32,613 nucleotides of DNA from Actinomycetota bacterium (lineage in GTDB: Bacteria > Actinomycetota > Nitriliruptoria > Nitriliruptorales > Nitriliruptoraceae). The notes below the pieces were generated by a model, which made no database searches, was not told the DNA's origin, and saw only the letters and a program-made list of their open reading frames with translations. A program made the translations under genes and the position numbers. Location: the NCBI GenBank assembly GCA_019348135.1, contig JAHWJY010000021.1:1-32613 (forward strand), in the 5' to 3' direction. Below, in pieces: positions 8,416-15,740 of the stretch. Position 1 is the stretch's first letter; every line of letters starts with the position of its first letter.

Positions 8416-9227
8416 GGCCGCGTCGGCACACGGCGCCGGAGCTCACGGTTCCGGCGCCCGAACTCGGCCAGCGCGTACGGCGTGCGTGGCCCGTACCAGG
8501 TGAGCTGCGTGCCGTCGACGAGCCGGGTGCGGGCGCGCCAGTCCGCGAACGCCTGCCGATCGGACCGACCGAAGGCGTAGGGCTCGTCCGGCAGTAGCAC
8601 CACGTCGGGGTCGAGCGCGCGGACGGCGTCGAGGTCCACCTGGGGGTACCGCTCCCCCGGGACCACGGGCACGACCTCGAAGCCGGTCCAGGCGAGCAGG
8701 TCGGCGGCGTAGGTGTCCCGGCCGGTCGCCATCCAGGGATCGCGCCAGATGGGGCAGAACGTACGCAGGGGGTCGGGACGCCCACCGGACACGAGCTGGT
8801 CGAGCGCGCGCTCGATCGCCTGGGCGAGGCCGGCGCCCGCCCCTTCCTCGCCGACCAGCGCGCCGACGGTCGCGAGCGTGCGGGCCGCGTCCGGGACGCT
8901 CCGCGGGGCCGTGACGTAGACGGGGACGCCGGCGTCCCGCAGCCGCTCCACGTCGATGCGACGGTTCTCCTCCTCGTTGGCCAGCACCAGGTCGGGCTCG
9001 AGGTCCGCGATGGCCGCGGTGTCCGGGTTCTTGGTCCCGCGGACACGGGTGGCGGCCGGGAACCCGTGGGGCGGCGCGACGCAGTAGTCGGTGAGTCCCA
9101 CCACCCGGTCCGAGACGCGGAACCACCACAGCGCCTCGGACAGGCTCGGCACGAGCGAGACGATCCGACGCGGGACCTCGGGGAGGGTCACCTGCGCCCC
9201 GAGCTCGTCGGTGACGGCGTCGGGCAC
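8412..9227 (-). CDS. BtuF-like helical-backbone metal/cobalamin receptor protein without signal peptide
   Basis: The 271-residue product resembles the periplasmic-binding fold of cobalamin/Fe-chelate receptors (BtuF/TroA-like). It begins TLPEVPRRIVSLVPSLSEALWW, then VVGLTDYC, then DLEPDLVLANEEENR, and has the late DVVLLPDEPYAF strand. Unlike exported receptors it has no signal peptide or lipobox, so it is probably cytoplasmic and its ligand role is unclear. GTG 9227 was chosen because AGGA precedes it by a proper distance and the fold starts within 20 residues; open sequence further upstream has no homology-like character. No ABC permease or ATPase for it is in the window. Cobalamin binding is an inference from the family only. 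Confidence 0.8.
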   Translation of the reverse strand: MPDAVTDELGAQVTLPEVPRRIVSLVPSLSEALWWFRVSDRVVGLTDYCVAPPHGFPAATRVRGTKNPDTAAIADLEPDLVLANEEENRRIDVERLRDAGVPVYVTAPRSVPDAARTLATVGALVGEEGAGAGLAQAIERALDQLVSGGRPDPLRTFCPIWRDPWMATGRDTYAADLLAWTGFEVVPVVPGERYPQVDLDAVRALDPDVVLLPDEPYAFGRSDRQAFADWRARTRLVDGTQLTWYGPRTPYALAEFGRRNRELRRRVPTRP

Positions 9228-9276
9228 GAGCGGTCCTCGGGGTCGGTACGGGGGGCCCGCTGAGCCTAGCGAGGGG

Positions 9277-9298
9277 GCCGGAACGGCCCCGTTCCGGC
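9277..9298. promoter_or_regulatory. 22-bp perfect palindrome, candidate operator
   Basis: Arms GCCGGAACGG (9277-9286) and CCGTTCCGGC (9289-9298) are perfectly complementary around a two-base centre. A further half site, CCGTTCCG, follows at 9300-9307, exactly 11 bp after the start of the right arm, i.e. about one helical turn. The site lies immediately upstream of the reverse -10-like TAGGCT (9268-9263), where a dimeric regulator would block RNA polymerase at the BtuF-like gene. The very short centre fits a protein site better than an RNA terminator loop. The cognate protein is unknown. Confidence 0.5.
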
Positions 9299-9333
9299 TC
9301 CGTTCCGCCCGGATCCGGCGTCCGCCGGCCACG

Positions 9334-9362
9334 TTGCGACCCCCTGCGCCGTGGAGTACCGT
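9334..9362 (+). promoter_or_regulatory. Candidate sigma70-type promoter for small protein-pabB-pabC
   Basis: TTGCGA (9334-9339) and TACCGT (9357-9362) are separated by 17 bases, a standard -35/-10 geometry for actinobacterial housekeeping promoters. Transcription would start near 9369 and give a leader of roughly 165 bases before GTG 9535. No competing forward promoter closer to the gene was seen. Confidence 0.45.
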
Positions 9363-9412
9363 CGCCGCGCCCGAGCCCGGCTCACCGGACATCGCGGGCC
9401 GCCCTTCCCGAT

Positions 9413-9445
9413 CCCGGGGCGACCCGGGCCCGTCGCACGACGGGC
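9413..9445 (+). promoter_or_regulatory. Two adjacent hairpins in the presumed leader upstream of the pab genes
   Basis: CCCGGG (9413-9418), GCGA, CCCGGG (9423-9428) can form a six-pair stem closed by a GNRA-type tetraloop. Directly abutting it, GCCCGTCG (9428-9435), CA, CGACGGGC (9438-9445) is an eight-pair perfect inverted repeat. They share base 9428, so one full stem may limit the other. No poly-T tract follows, so they are not an obvious intrinsic terminator. They could structure the leader RNA, or the second could be a protein site. No known riboswitch consensus was recognised. Confidence 0.3.
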
Positions 9446-9534
9446 ACCAGACGGACCGGCATCGACGGATGCGATGGCCCGGCCGGCGCGCTCGTCGCCC
9501 CCACGGCGAGCCCCCCGCAGACGACGAGGACCAC

Positions 9535-9783
9535 GTGACCGAGGCGGCGCCGCGCACCCCGCGACAGGACTTCCGCGTGCTCACCCGCACGCGCGGTGGC
9601 TACGACGGCGGGATGATGTACGACGTCCAGTTGCAGGTCGCCGCCAGCGGCTCGATGGTGTGGGCGCAGACGTTCTCGGACCAGCAGCAGGCCGAGGAGT
9701 TCCAGGCCCAGCTCGAGTCCGACATGGAGACGCTGGACCTCGACGAGTTCCGCCGCAAGTACTCGGTCCCCTCCACCGCCTGA
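9535..9783 (+). CDS. Small acidic protein of unknown function (82 residues)
   Basis: Not recognised as a member of a named family. The sequence has a short variable start, then FRVLTRTRGGYDGGMMYDVQLQVAASGSMV, which looks like two beta strands. A Gln/Glu-rich helix follows (about 45-63, with SDQQQAEEFQAQLESD), and the end is DEFRRKYSVPSTA. The reading frame is strongly G/C at third positions, which supports real coding. GTG 9535 has GAGGA five to nine bases before it; ATG 9613 or 9616 are less likely because conserved-looking residues precede them. No signal peptide or membrane helix is present. It is the first gene before pabB (23-base gap), so it is probably co-transcribed with the 4-aminobenzoate genes. 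Confidence 0.75.
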   Translation: MTEAAPRTPRQDFRVLTRTRGGYDGGMMYDVQLQVAASGSMVWAQTFSDQQQAEEFQAQLESDMETLDLDEFRRKYSVPSTA

Positions 9784-9806
9784 TCCTCCGCCCCGGCGAG
9801 CCCCCC

Positions 9807-11228
9807 GTGCGTCCACCGGTCGCGACCCCGCTCGCGCACCTCCCACGTCGCGAGGACGGCTCCGTCGACGTCGACGCGGTCGCCGACGCCCTCCGGGCGG
9901 TCGTGCCGGTCCAGGTGCTCGAGACGGTCCCCGACGCGCCCCACGCCGGTCGGTGGTCCTACGTGGCGGTCGTGTCCGGAGGCCTGCGCGACGCCGGCGA
10001 CGGCTCGGTGCTGTCGCTCGCGGGCACGCCCTCCGAGCGGCTCGGGAGCGACCCCTTCGCCGCGATCGGTGCCGTGTGCGACCGCTTCGGCTGGACCCCC
10101 GACGCGCCCCGCGACCCGGCCCTGCCGCCGCTGTCCGGGGGGCTCGTCGGGGCGCTGGCCTACGACCTCGCACGGCGCGTCGAGCGGATCCCGGACGGCG
10201 CGCGTCGCGACCGCGACGTCCCCGACGTGGACCTGGCGGTCTGCACCCAGGTCGTCGCCATCGACCACCGCGAGGAGTCGGCGCTGCTGGTCGCCCCGCC
10301 CGGAGCCGGTGCCGGCACACCCGAGCTCGACGTGGCCGCGATCGTGGCCGCCGCGACGACGCCGTCGACCGCGCCCTCCCCCGTCCCGGGACCGGTGCGC
10401 ACCAGCCTGCCGGAACGGGACTACGTCGCCGCCGTGGAGGCCGTGCTCGAGCGGATCGCCGCCGGCGACACGTTCCAGGTCAACCTCAGCCAGCGGTTGA
10501 CGGCGCGGTGGGACGGGGACGTGCACGGGCTCTACCGGGCGCTGCGGGCCAACTCCCGGGCGGCCTTCGGCGCGGTCGTGGGGACGTCCGGCCCGCTGGT
10601 CGCGTCGGTGTCCCCCGAGACCTTCCTGCTCGCCGAGGGCCGCGCCGTCCGGACCCGGCCGATCAAGGGCACCCGCCCGCGCGGCGACGACGCCGCCAGC
10701 GACGCGGCCCTGCGGTCCGCGCTCGTCGACTCGGAGAAGGACCGCGCGGAGAACGTGATGGTCGTGGACATGGAGCGCAACGACCTCGGCCGCGTGTGCG
10801 TCCCGGGCAGCGTCCACGTCCCGCGACTGCTCGAGCTCGAGGCGCACCCGACCGTGTGGCACCTCGTCTCCACGGTCGAGGGCGAGCTGCGACCCGACGT
10901 GGGGTACGGCGAGCTCCTGCGCGCGGCCTTCCCCTGCGGCTCGGTGACGGGTACGCCGAAGGTGATGGCGATGCGCATCATCGACGGACTCGAGCCCGTC
11001 CGGCGCGGCGCCTACTGCGGGGCGATCGGGTTCCTGTCGGCGGGGGCGATGTCCACCTCGGTGGCCATCCGGACCGCGACCCTCTTCGCCGACGGCACGG
11101 CGGACTACGGTGCCGGCGGGGGCGTCGTGGCGGACTCGGACCCGGTGTCCGAGCACGCGGAGAGCCTCGACAAGGCCGCGGCGTTCCTCCGGGCCGTCGC
11201 CGCCACCGAGGTCGTCGCCGCCGGTTGA
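9807..11228 (+). CDS. pabB: Aminodeoxychorismate synthase component I (4-amino-4-deoxychorismate synthase)
   Basis: Converts chorismate plus ammonia to 4-amino-4-deoxychorismate, the precursor of 4-aminobenzoate for folate. The 473-residue protein has the chorismate-binding domain in its second half: GDTFQVNLSQR, PIKGTRPRG (lysine 287), ENVMVVDMERNDLGRVC, and PCGSVTGTPK (about 376-385) followed by IDGLEP and GAIGF. FPCGSVTG, together with the adjacent pabC, favours PabB over anthranilate synthase TrpE. The start is less certain. GTG 9807 is the first sensible codon after the preceding gene and has only a weak ribosome site; the frame is open upstream but would overlap the small gene. The glutamine amidotransferase partner (pabA) is not in the window. 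Confidence 0.9.
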   Translation: MRPPVATPLAHLPRREDGSVDVDAVADALRAVVPVQVLETVPDAPHAGRWSYVAVVSGGLRDAGDGSVLSLAGTPSERLGSDPFAAIGAVCDRFGWTPDAPRDPALPPLSGGLVGALAYDLARRVERIPDGARRDRDVPDVDLAVCTQVVAIDHREESALLVAPPGAGAGTPELDVAAIVAAATTPSTAPSPVPGPVRTSLPERDYVAAVEAVLERIAAGDTFQVNLSQRLTARWDGDVHGLYRALRANSRAAFGAVVGTSGPLVASVSPETFLLAEGRAVRTRPIKGTRPRGDDAASDAALRSALVDSEKDRAENVMVVDMERNDLGRVCVPGSVHVPRLLELEAHPTVWHLVSTVEGELRPDVGYGELLRAAFPCGSVTGTPKVMAMRIIDGLEPVRRGAYCGAIGFLSAGAMSTSVAIRTATLFADGTADYGAGGGVVADSDPVSEHAESLDKAAAFLRAVAATEVVAAG

Positions 11229-11242
11229 GGGAGGAGGACGAG

Positions 11243-12109
11243 GTGCTCCAGGCGTGGGTGGACGGCGAGCTCGTACCGGCCGGCGAGGCCCGGGTGTCGG
11301 TCTACGACCGGGGGTTCCGCCTCGGTGAGGGCGTGTTCGAGACCTTCCGGGCCTACGGCGACCACGTCTTCCGGCTCGCGGCGCACCTCGACCGCGCCGT
11401 CCGTGGCGCCTCCTTCCTGGGGTTCGGGCTGGACGCCGCCTCGCTGTCGCGGGCGGTCACCGCGACCGCCTCGGCGAACCTGACCGCGCACGACGGGCGG
11501 GACTCGGTCGTCCGGCTGACCGCCACGCCCGGACGCCTGGACCCGGAGACGCCGTTCCCCGGCCGTGCCGTGGGCGGCCCCACCGTCGTCGTCACCTCGC
11601 ACCCGCTGGTCGTCGACCCGGAGGTCCACCGCGACGGCCTCACGGCGACGCTCGTCCCGTGGGCCCGCGAGCTCCCCGACGTCAAGGCCGTGAGCTACCT
11701 CGCCGCGACGGTCGCGCGGGAGCACGCACGCGCGCGGGGGGCCGACGAGGCGCTGCTCACCGACCCGGACGGCAACGTCCTGGAGGGCTCGAGCTCGAAC
11801 GTGTTCGCGGTCCTCGACGGCACCCTCGTGACCCCGCCGCCGAGCGCCGGGCTGCTCGCCGGCGTGACCCGGGGCGTCGTGCTGGAGGTGGCCGCCGGCG
11901 CCGGCGTGCCGGTCGAGGAGCGGCCGCTGTCCGTGGCGGACCTGTCGGGCGCCGACGAGGCCTTCCTCACGGCCACCACCCGCGAGGTCATGCCGCTGGT
12001 CCGCGTCGGGGACGACCGCATCGGGGACGGCCACCCCGGCCCGTTGACGCGCTCGCTGCACGAGGGCTACCGCGACGAGGTCAGGCGCGAGGCCACGACC
12101 CGCCGCTGA
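11243..12109 (+). CDS. pabC: Aminodeoxychorismate lyase (class IV aminotransferase fold)
   Basis: Pyridoxal-phosphate enzyme that eliminates pyruvate from aminodeoxychorismate to give 4-aminobenzoate. The 288-residue chain starts with QAWVDGELVPAGEARVSVYDRGF, the standard opening of class IV aminotransferases. The likely Schiff-base lysine is residue 148 in DVKAVSYLA, and the cofactor-binding region LEGSSSNVF follows, with a late EAFLTATTREVMP. Branched-chain or D-amino-acid aminotransferases share this fold, but position directly after pabB (14-base gap with GAGGAGG before the GTG) makes PabC the best call. Its stop TGA abuts the stop of the convergent gene to form TGATCA. Confidence 0.87.
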   Translation: MLQAWVDGELVPAGEARVSVYDRGFRLGEGVFETFRAYGDHVFRLAAHLDRAVRGASFLGFGLDAASLSRAVTATASANLTAHDGRDSVVRLTATPGRLDPETPFPGRAVGGPTVVVTSHPLVVDPEVHRDGLTATLVPWARELPDVKAVSYLAATVAREHARARGADEALLTDPDGNVLEGSSSNVFAVLDGTLVTPPPSAGLLAGVTRGVVLEVAAGAGVPVEERPLSVADLSGADEAFLTATTREVMPLVRVGDDRIGDGHPGPLTRSLHEGYRDEVRREATTRR

Positions 12110-12403
12110 TCACACGGGCCCGAGGGGCACGACCAGCACCGCGCTGCGACAGGACCGTCGCGCCTCGATGCAGAACTGGCGGTAGAAGTCGCTGTCGAAG
12201 AACCGCTCGGCGGACGACCGCGACGGGAACTCGATCGTCACGGCCCACCCGGCGACCTCCTCGGTCCTCCGCACCTCGTAGGTGGGTCCGAGCACGTCCT
12301 CGAGGCGTTGGGCGAGGCGCCCGCCGAGGAGCTTGTCCTTGCACTCGAACACGATGTCGTAGGCGAGCGGGGGCTCCGCGGGATCCGTGCCGCCGTCGAC
12401 CAT
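12110..12403 (-). CDS. DUF1330-like small protein, dimeric alpha/beta-barrel type
   Basis: A 97-residue protein. Its second half, IEFPSRSSAERFFDSDFYRQF followed by a terminal strand SAVLVVPLG, matches the pattern of DUF1330/EthD-like ferredoxin-fold proteins (strand, helix with a Y-x-x-F/L stretch, strand). Those family proteins form dimers; most have no known reaction. The N-terminal part, AYDIVFECKDKLLGGRLAQRLEDVLGP, is less typical and family assignment is tentative. ATG 12403 is preceded by a purine-rich GAGGGGGA. The gene lies 41 bases after the F420:NADP reductase gene on the same strand, so the two probably share a transcript. No catalytic residues can be named. Confidence 0.7.
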   Translation of the reverse strand: MVDGGTDPAEPPLAYDIVFECKDKLLGGRLAQRLEDVLGPTYEVRRTEEVAGWAVTIEFPSRSSAERFFDSDFYRQFCIEARRSCRSAVLVVPLGPV

Positions 12404-12444
12404 CGCGCCGTCCCCCTCGTCGTAGGGACCGGATGATGCCAGCC

Positions 12445-13152
12445 TCACGGCGACGGGTGGAGCAGGTCGCGGTCCGGGTCGATCCCCTCGATGAGGATCC
12501 CGGCCTGGATGCCGTAGCGGCGGTTCACGGCGAGGAGCAGCGGGGTGAGGTTCTCGACGTAGGCGCTGTTGCGGAGCGGGCCGCAGCGGACGCCCCACAT
12601 CCCGTCGATCCTGCCGGCGAGGTGCAGCACGCGGTGGACCGCCTCGTCGTTGTCGCCGCAGACGAGCACGTGGGTCACGAGCGGCTCGTCGACCCGCAGG
12701 AGCCGACGGCTCGACACGTCGTGGAAGGCGCTCACGACCCGCGCCTCGGGGAGCAGCTCCTGGCACTCCTCCGCCGCCGAGCCGGCGGCCACGGGCAGCG
12801 CCCGCGGCCCGAGGTCGTCGAACACCATCGGGTTCACGACGTTGACCACGACGCGGGAGCCGATGGCGTCCCGCAGGGGCGGCAGCGCCTCGGCCTGGGC
12901 CTCGTAGGGCACGGCCACGACGACGATCTCGGCGGCGGCGACCGCGTCCTCGTTCGTCGCCGCGTGGATCTCGCCGGTCCCGGCGCCGATCCGGTCGCGC
13001 ACGTCGGCGACCGCGTCCTCCGCGCGCTCGAGGCTGCGGGATCCGAGGTGGACGCGGTGTCCGGCGCGGGCCCACCGCGCCGCCAGGCCGCGGCCGAGCG
13101 GTCCCGTCCCCCCGATGAAGCCCAGGGCCTCCCGCACGTCCTCGCTCGTCAC
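12445..13152 (-). CDS. NADPH-dependent F420 reductase (F420H2:NADP oxidoreductase)
   Basis: Interconverts NADPH and the reduced deazaflavin cofactor F420H2. The 235-residue protein begins with a Rossmann loop GFIGGTGPLGRGLAARWARAG and then HLGSRSLERA, where Ser-Arg suit the 2'-phosphate of NADP. It continues with AEIVVVAVPYEAQ, a VVNVVNPM segment, and a C-terminal GPLRNSAYVENLTPLLLAVNRRYG typical of Fno/NpdG. The GTG start has GGAGG five bases before it. The presence of this gene implies that the organism makes F420, which fits Actinomycetota. It is transcribed divergently from the alpha/beta hydrolase and probably together with the DUF1330-like gene. Confidence 0.88.
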   Translation of the reverse strand: MTSEDVREALGFIGGTGPLGRGLAARWARAGHRVHLGSRSLERAEDAVADVRDRIGAGTGEIHAATNEDAVAAAEIVVVAVPYEAQAEALPPLRDAIGSRVVVNVVNPMVFDDLGPRALPVAAGSAAEECQELLPEARVVSAFHDVSSRRLLRVDEPLVTHVLVCGDNDEAVHRVLHLAGRIDGMWGVRCGPLRNSAYVENLTPLLLAVNRRYGIQAGILIEGIDPDRDLLHPSP

Positions 13153-13232
13153 CGTCGCCTCCGCACCGACCGGGCGCGAGCATCGCAGGTCACCCGGCCC
13201 CTGGGGAGGACGTGGACCCCTCCCGCCGTACC

Positions 13233-13238
13233 TATACT
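13233..13238 (+). promoter_or_regulatory. -10 box of the alpha/beta hydrolase-nadB unit
   Basis: TATACT is close to the bacterial -10 consensus and stands out in this GC-rich context. A start near 13245 would leave a ~19-base leader containing AGGAG (13254-13258) before GTG 13264, which also supports that start codon. No good -35 hexamer was found at normal spacing. The reverse complement also offers TATAGG toward the F420 reductase gene. Confidence 0.45.
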
Positions 13239-13263
13239 GGCGATCTCCCGGCCAGGAGCCCGT

Positions 13264-14139
13264 GTGCCCCAGTCCTCCCGTGACGATCTCCGTTGGCACC
13301 GGACGACGCTCGACGGGCGCGCCGCCTTCTACGGGGAGGCTGGCGACGGTCCGCCCGTCGTGTTCATCCACGGATGGGGACTGACCGCCCGCGCCTACGC
13401 ACGGACCCTGCCCCTGCTGGCCCGGGGCGCGCGCGTGATCGCACCGGCGCTGCCCGGCTTCGGCAGGAGCGACCCGCTGCCCGGGGCGTACACCTGGGAG
13501 AAGCTCGCCCGCTGGATCGACCTCCTGCTCGAGCATGCCGGCGTCGACGAGCCGGCGTTCCTCGTGGGGCACTCCTTCGGCGGCGGAGTGGCGACCGCCA
13601 CGGCCAGCCACTTCCCCGAGCGCGTCCGCTCACTGGTGCTCGTGAACTCCATCGGCGGCTCGGTGTGGAAGCAGGGCCGGCGCGGTGAGCGGCTGCTGTC
13701 CGACCGCCCCCTGTGGGACTGGGGACTGCGGCTGCCGACCGAGTTCGCCCGCCGTGACTACCGCCGCGTGCTGCCGGTCGTGGCACGCGACTTCGTGACC
13801 AACGCGATCGTCAACCCGCGCAGCCTCGCCCGTGCCGCGACGCTCGCACGGACGGCCGACCTCCGCGACGAGCTGGCGGGCCTGTGCGCGAGCGGCCTGC
13901 CGGTGTCGATCCTGTGGGGCAACCAGGACCGTGTGGTGCCCGAGGCCGCCTTCGTGGCCATGTGCGACGCCGCGGGCGCGCCCGGCGACGTCATCACGGA
14001 GGGCGGGCACTCCTGGCTCATCGCCGACCCGGAGGGCTTCGGCGAGCTCGTGACCAACTCGCTCACGATCCACGCGCTGCTCGAGCGCAAGAACCGCGGC
14101 CCCGGGCGGACCGAGGCGGCACCGGGCCCGGCGGCCTGA
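13264..14139 (+). CDS. Alpha/beta-hydrolase fold protein
   Basis: A 291-residue serine hydrolase of the alpha/beta fold. The catalytic triad can be placed as Ser104 in the nucleophile elbow VGHSFGGG, Asp222 in WGNQDRVVP, and His249 in EGGHSWL. The oxyanion stretch is FIHGWG near residue 40. No signal peptide is present, so it is probably cytoplasmic. The substrate (ester, lactone or C-C bond) cannot be decided; similarity in layout is to broad lipase/esterase and meta-cleavage hydrolase groups. The GTG start is fixed by AGGAG five bases upstream. Its TGA overlaps the ATG of nadB by one base, so the two are translated together, though a functional link is not evident. Confidence 0.88.
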   Translation: MPQSSRDDLRWHRTTLDGRAAFYGEAGDGPPVVFIHGWGLTARAYARTLPLLARGARVIAPALPGFGRSDPLPGAYTWEKLARWIDLLLEHAGVDEPAFLVGHSFGGGVATATASHFPERVRSLVLVNSIGGSVWKQGRRGERLLSDRPLWDWGLRLPTEFARRDYRRVLPVVARDFVTNAIVNPRSLARAATLARTADLRDELAGLCASGLPVSILWGNQDRVVPEAAFVAMCDAAGAPGDVITEGGHSWLIADPEGFGELVTNSLTIHALLERKNRGPGRTEAAPGPAA

Positions 14140-15725
14140 TGGGAGTGCCGGCGTCGCCGGCGCCACGCGCGCCCGGCCGCTACCGCGCCGACGTGGCCAT
14201 CGTCGGGGCCGGCGTCGCCGGCCTCTACGCGGCGACGCGGCTGCCGCCCGGCCTCGACGTCGTCATCGTCGACAAGGGCACCCCCGGTCGCTCCGGATCC
14301 TCGCCGTGGGCCCAGGGCGGCATGGCCGTGGCACTCGGACCGGACGACTCCCCCGAGCTCCACGCGGACGACACGGTCCGGGCCGGTGACGGCCTCTGCG
14401 ACCGGCTCGCCGTGCGGACGCTGACGCACGAGGCGCCGGAGCGCATCCGTGACCTCCTGGCGATGGGGGCGGCGTTCGACCGCGCGGCGGGACGCGAGGG
14501 GTCGCAGGACCCCGCCGACCTCCACCTCGCCCGCGAGGGCGGTCAGACGGTCGCGCGCTCGGTCCACACCGCGGACGCGACCGGCGCCGAGATGGTGCGG
14601 GTCCTGCGCGACGCGGCCACCCCGCTCGTGACGCGCCTCGCCGGGACCGCGATCCAGCTCGCCCAGGACGACACGGGCCGCGCCACCGGACTGTGGGTCC
14701 TCCACGCCGACGAGGGCCTCGTGCTGCTCGAGGCGCGGGCGGTGCTGCTGGCGAGCGGCGGCTGCGGCGGGCTGTTCGCCGCCACCACCAACCAGGACAC
14801 CGCCACCGGTGACGGCCTCACCCTGGCGTGGCTCGCCGGCGCCGCCGTCCGCGACGTCGAGTTCGTGCAGTTCCATCCCACCGGTCTGGCGGTCACCGGC
14901 AGCTGGCGCTTCCTCCTCACCGAGGCCCTGCGTGGGGCGGGCGCGACGCTGCACGACGTCACCGGCCGCCGGTTCCTCGTCGACGCCCACCCGGACGCCG
15001 AGCTCGCGCCGCGCCACGTGGTCGCCAAGGCGATCCTCGACCAGCCGGAGGGCGCCTGGCTCGACGCGACCGCGATCGGCGGGGAGCAGCTCGCCTCCGA
15101 GTTCCCCACGGTGCTCCACGGAGCGCGCGAGCACGGCTTCGACCTCGCCACCGAGCGCGTGCCCGTGACGCCGGCCGCGCACTACATGGTCGGCGGCGTG
15201 CGCAGCGACCTCGACGGCCGCACCTCGGTGCCCGGCCTGTACGCCGCCGGCGAGGTGGCCTCCACCGGGATCCACGGCGCCAACCGCATGGCGGGCAACT
15301 CGCTGACGGAGGCGCTCGTCTTCGGCGCGCGGGCCGCGGAGGCGATCGGGCGCGAGCTGCCGGTGCTCCCCCACGGCGACGCCGGGCCCGCCCCGGACGT
15401 CCGCGAGCCGCGACGGTCACCCGAGGAGCTCGCCGACCTGCGTCACCGCCTCCGGCAGGCGATGTGGCACGGCGCCGGGCCGGTGCGGTCCGCCGCGGGG
15501 ATGGCGTCCCTGCGGCACACCCTCGGGGACCTGCTCGTGGAGCTCGGACCGCGGGTCGCCGACCCGGTCCACGCCGAGCTCCTGCACGCGGTGCTCGCCT
15601 CGCAGCTCATCTGCGCGTCCGCCCAGCTGCGCGCCGAGTCCCGCGGCGGGCACGTCCGCGAGGACCATCCCGGGGCCGACGACGCCTGGGCCGGTGTCCA
15701 CCTCGAGGCCGTCCGCCCGGCCTGA
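14139..15725 (+). CDS. nadB: L-aspartate oxidase
   Basis: FAD enzyme oxidising L-aspartate to iminoaspartate, the first step of de novo NAD synthesis. The 528-residue chain has the FAD loop AIVGAGVAGLYAAT near the N-terminus, SSPWAQGGMA (flavin contact), HTADATGAEM and FVQFHPTGL. The strongly conserved TPAAHYMVGGVRSDLDGRTSVPGLYAAGEVASTG–HGANRMAGNSLTEA block and the C-terminal helical domain follow. Features separating it from succinate dehydrogenase flavoprotein are its length and the GANRMAGNSL ending. Quinolinate synthase (nadA) and nadC, frequent neighbours elsewhere, are absent here. Translation is coupled to the upstream hydrolase by a TGATG junction. Confidence 0.95.
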   Translation: MGVPASPAPRAPGRYRADVAIVGAGVAGLYAATRLPPGLDVVIVDKGTPGRSGSSPWAQGGMAVALGPDDSPELHADDTVRAGDGLCDRLAVRTLTHEAPERIRDLLAMGAAFDRAAGREGSQDPADLHLAREGGQTVARSVHTADATGAEMVRVLRDAATPLVTRLAGTAIQLAQDDTGRATGLWVLHADEGLVLLEARAVLLASGGCGGLFAATTNQDTATGDGLTLAWLAGAAVRDVEFVQFHPTGLAVTGSWRFLLTEALRGAGATLHDVTGRRFLVDAHPDAELAPRHVVAKAILDQPEGAWLDATAIGGEQLASEFPTVLHGAREHGFDLATERVPVTPAAHYMVGGVRSDLDGRTSVPGLYAAGEVASTGIHGANRMAGNSLTEALVFGARAAEAIGRELPVLPHGDAGPAPDVREPRRSPEELADLRHRLRQAMWHGAGPVRSAAGMASLRHTLGDLLVELGPRVADPVHAELLHAVLASQLICASAQLRAESRGGHVREDHPGADDAWAGVHLEAVRPA

Positions 15726-15740
15726 CCGGCCGGGACGCAG

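Larger units (their letters stand above)
9228..9534. other. Divergent intergenic region (307 bases) with palindromes and promoter candidates
   Basis: This gap separates the BtuF-like gene (reverse) from the small-protein/pab genes (forward). It contains a reverse -10-like TAGGCT (9268-9263), a long palindrome, a forward promoter candidate and two adjacent hairpins in the presumed forward leader, all listed separately. The forward leader would be about 165 bases. No coding frame with convincing character was seen in it. Confidence 0.6.

Noticed and set aside
13758-15374. Reverse open frame opposite nadB
   Set aside because: Shadow of the L-aspartate oxidase gene; the translation has no domain-like pattern.
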